A stretch of 6,073 bases of DNA from positions 1 through 6,073 of the forward strand of contig UQLI01000055.1 of NCBI GenBank assembly GCA_900541715.1, given 5' to 3'. Position 1 is the first letter of the stretch, and each line of letters opens with the position of its first letter. Shown here one piece after another: positions 6,057 through 6,073 of the stretch. Below the pieces are notes generated by a model, which saw only the letters and a program-made list of their open reading frames with translations, did no database searches and was not told the DNA's origin. Source of the stretch: an uncultured Collinsella sp. (GTDB lineage Bacteria > Actinomycetota > Coriobacteriia > Coriobacteriales > Coriobacteriaceae). The translations under genes were made by a program, and so were the position numbers.

Positions 6057-6073
6057 ATGTGTTTCGATGGGTC
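6057..6073 (+). CDS. Possible start of the next gene, cut by the window edge
   Basis: An ATG at 6057 follows GAAGGA (6042-6047) at a nine-base distance, just beyond the terminator, and opens a frame reading MCFDG before the sequence ends. A second ATG at 6067, in another frame, has GGTGGAG ten bases before it and is equally possible. Six codons are too few to identify anything. Confidence 0.2.

Overview
The window holds one compact carbohydrate-uptake locus, all on the + strand. It has a LacI-family repressor gene, then a regulatory region, then three genes: a divergent cytoplasmic GH32-like hydrolase, a PTS EIIBC permease of the glucose/sucrose superfamily, and a canonical GH32 enzyme of the sucrose-6-phosphate hydrolase type. 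A GC-rich hairpin terminator closes the block. The most likely role is PTS uptake and intracellular cleavage of sucrose or a short fructo-oligosaccharide. The fairly high GC content, the PTS-based sugar use, purine-rich Shine-Dalgarno sites and protein character suggest a gut actinobacterium of the Coriobacteriia (Collinsella/Olsenella type). That assignment is inference; nothing in the window proves it.

Layout. Positions 1-201 hold no convincing gene. An operator-like site lies at 203-218, followed by the repressor gene (239-1249). The 184-base gap 1250-1433 carries up to four operator-like sites around a good sigma70-type promoter (TTGACA, 17 bp, TATCTT). One site fills the promoter spacer exactly and another covers the -35. 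The GH32-like gene (1434-2816) is 45 bases from the permease gene (2862-4313). A 101-base gap then contains a 19-bp perfect-length stem-loop (4351-4392) with no U-tract. The canonical GH32 gene (4415-5857) follows, and the terminator lies at 5995-6034. A possible start of the next gene sits at the right edge.

How it fits together. The repressor probably binds the shared motif ATGNAAACGNNTGACA upstream of its own gene and at the main promoter, so it would control both itself and the operon. The permease would bring in a phosphorylated disaccharide or short oligosaccharide, using an EIIA supplied from elsewhere because none is encoded here. Both GH32 proteins lack signal peptides and would act on the imported sugar phosphate or its products in the cytoplasm.

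The least ordinary points are the first GH32 protein, which lacks the WMNDPNG signature but keeps the three catalytic acids in position; the clustered operator/promoter architecture; and the strand-specific hairpin between the permease and the second hydrolase. No RNA genes, mobile elements, CRISPR arrays or attachment sites were seen.
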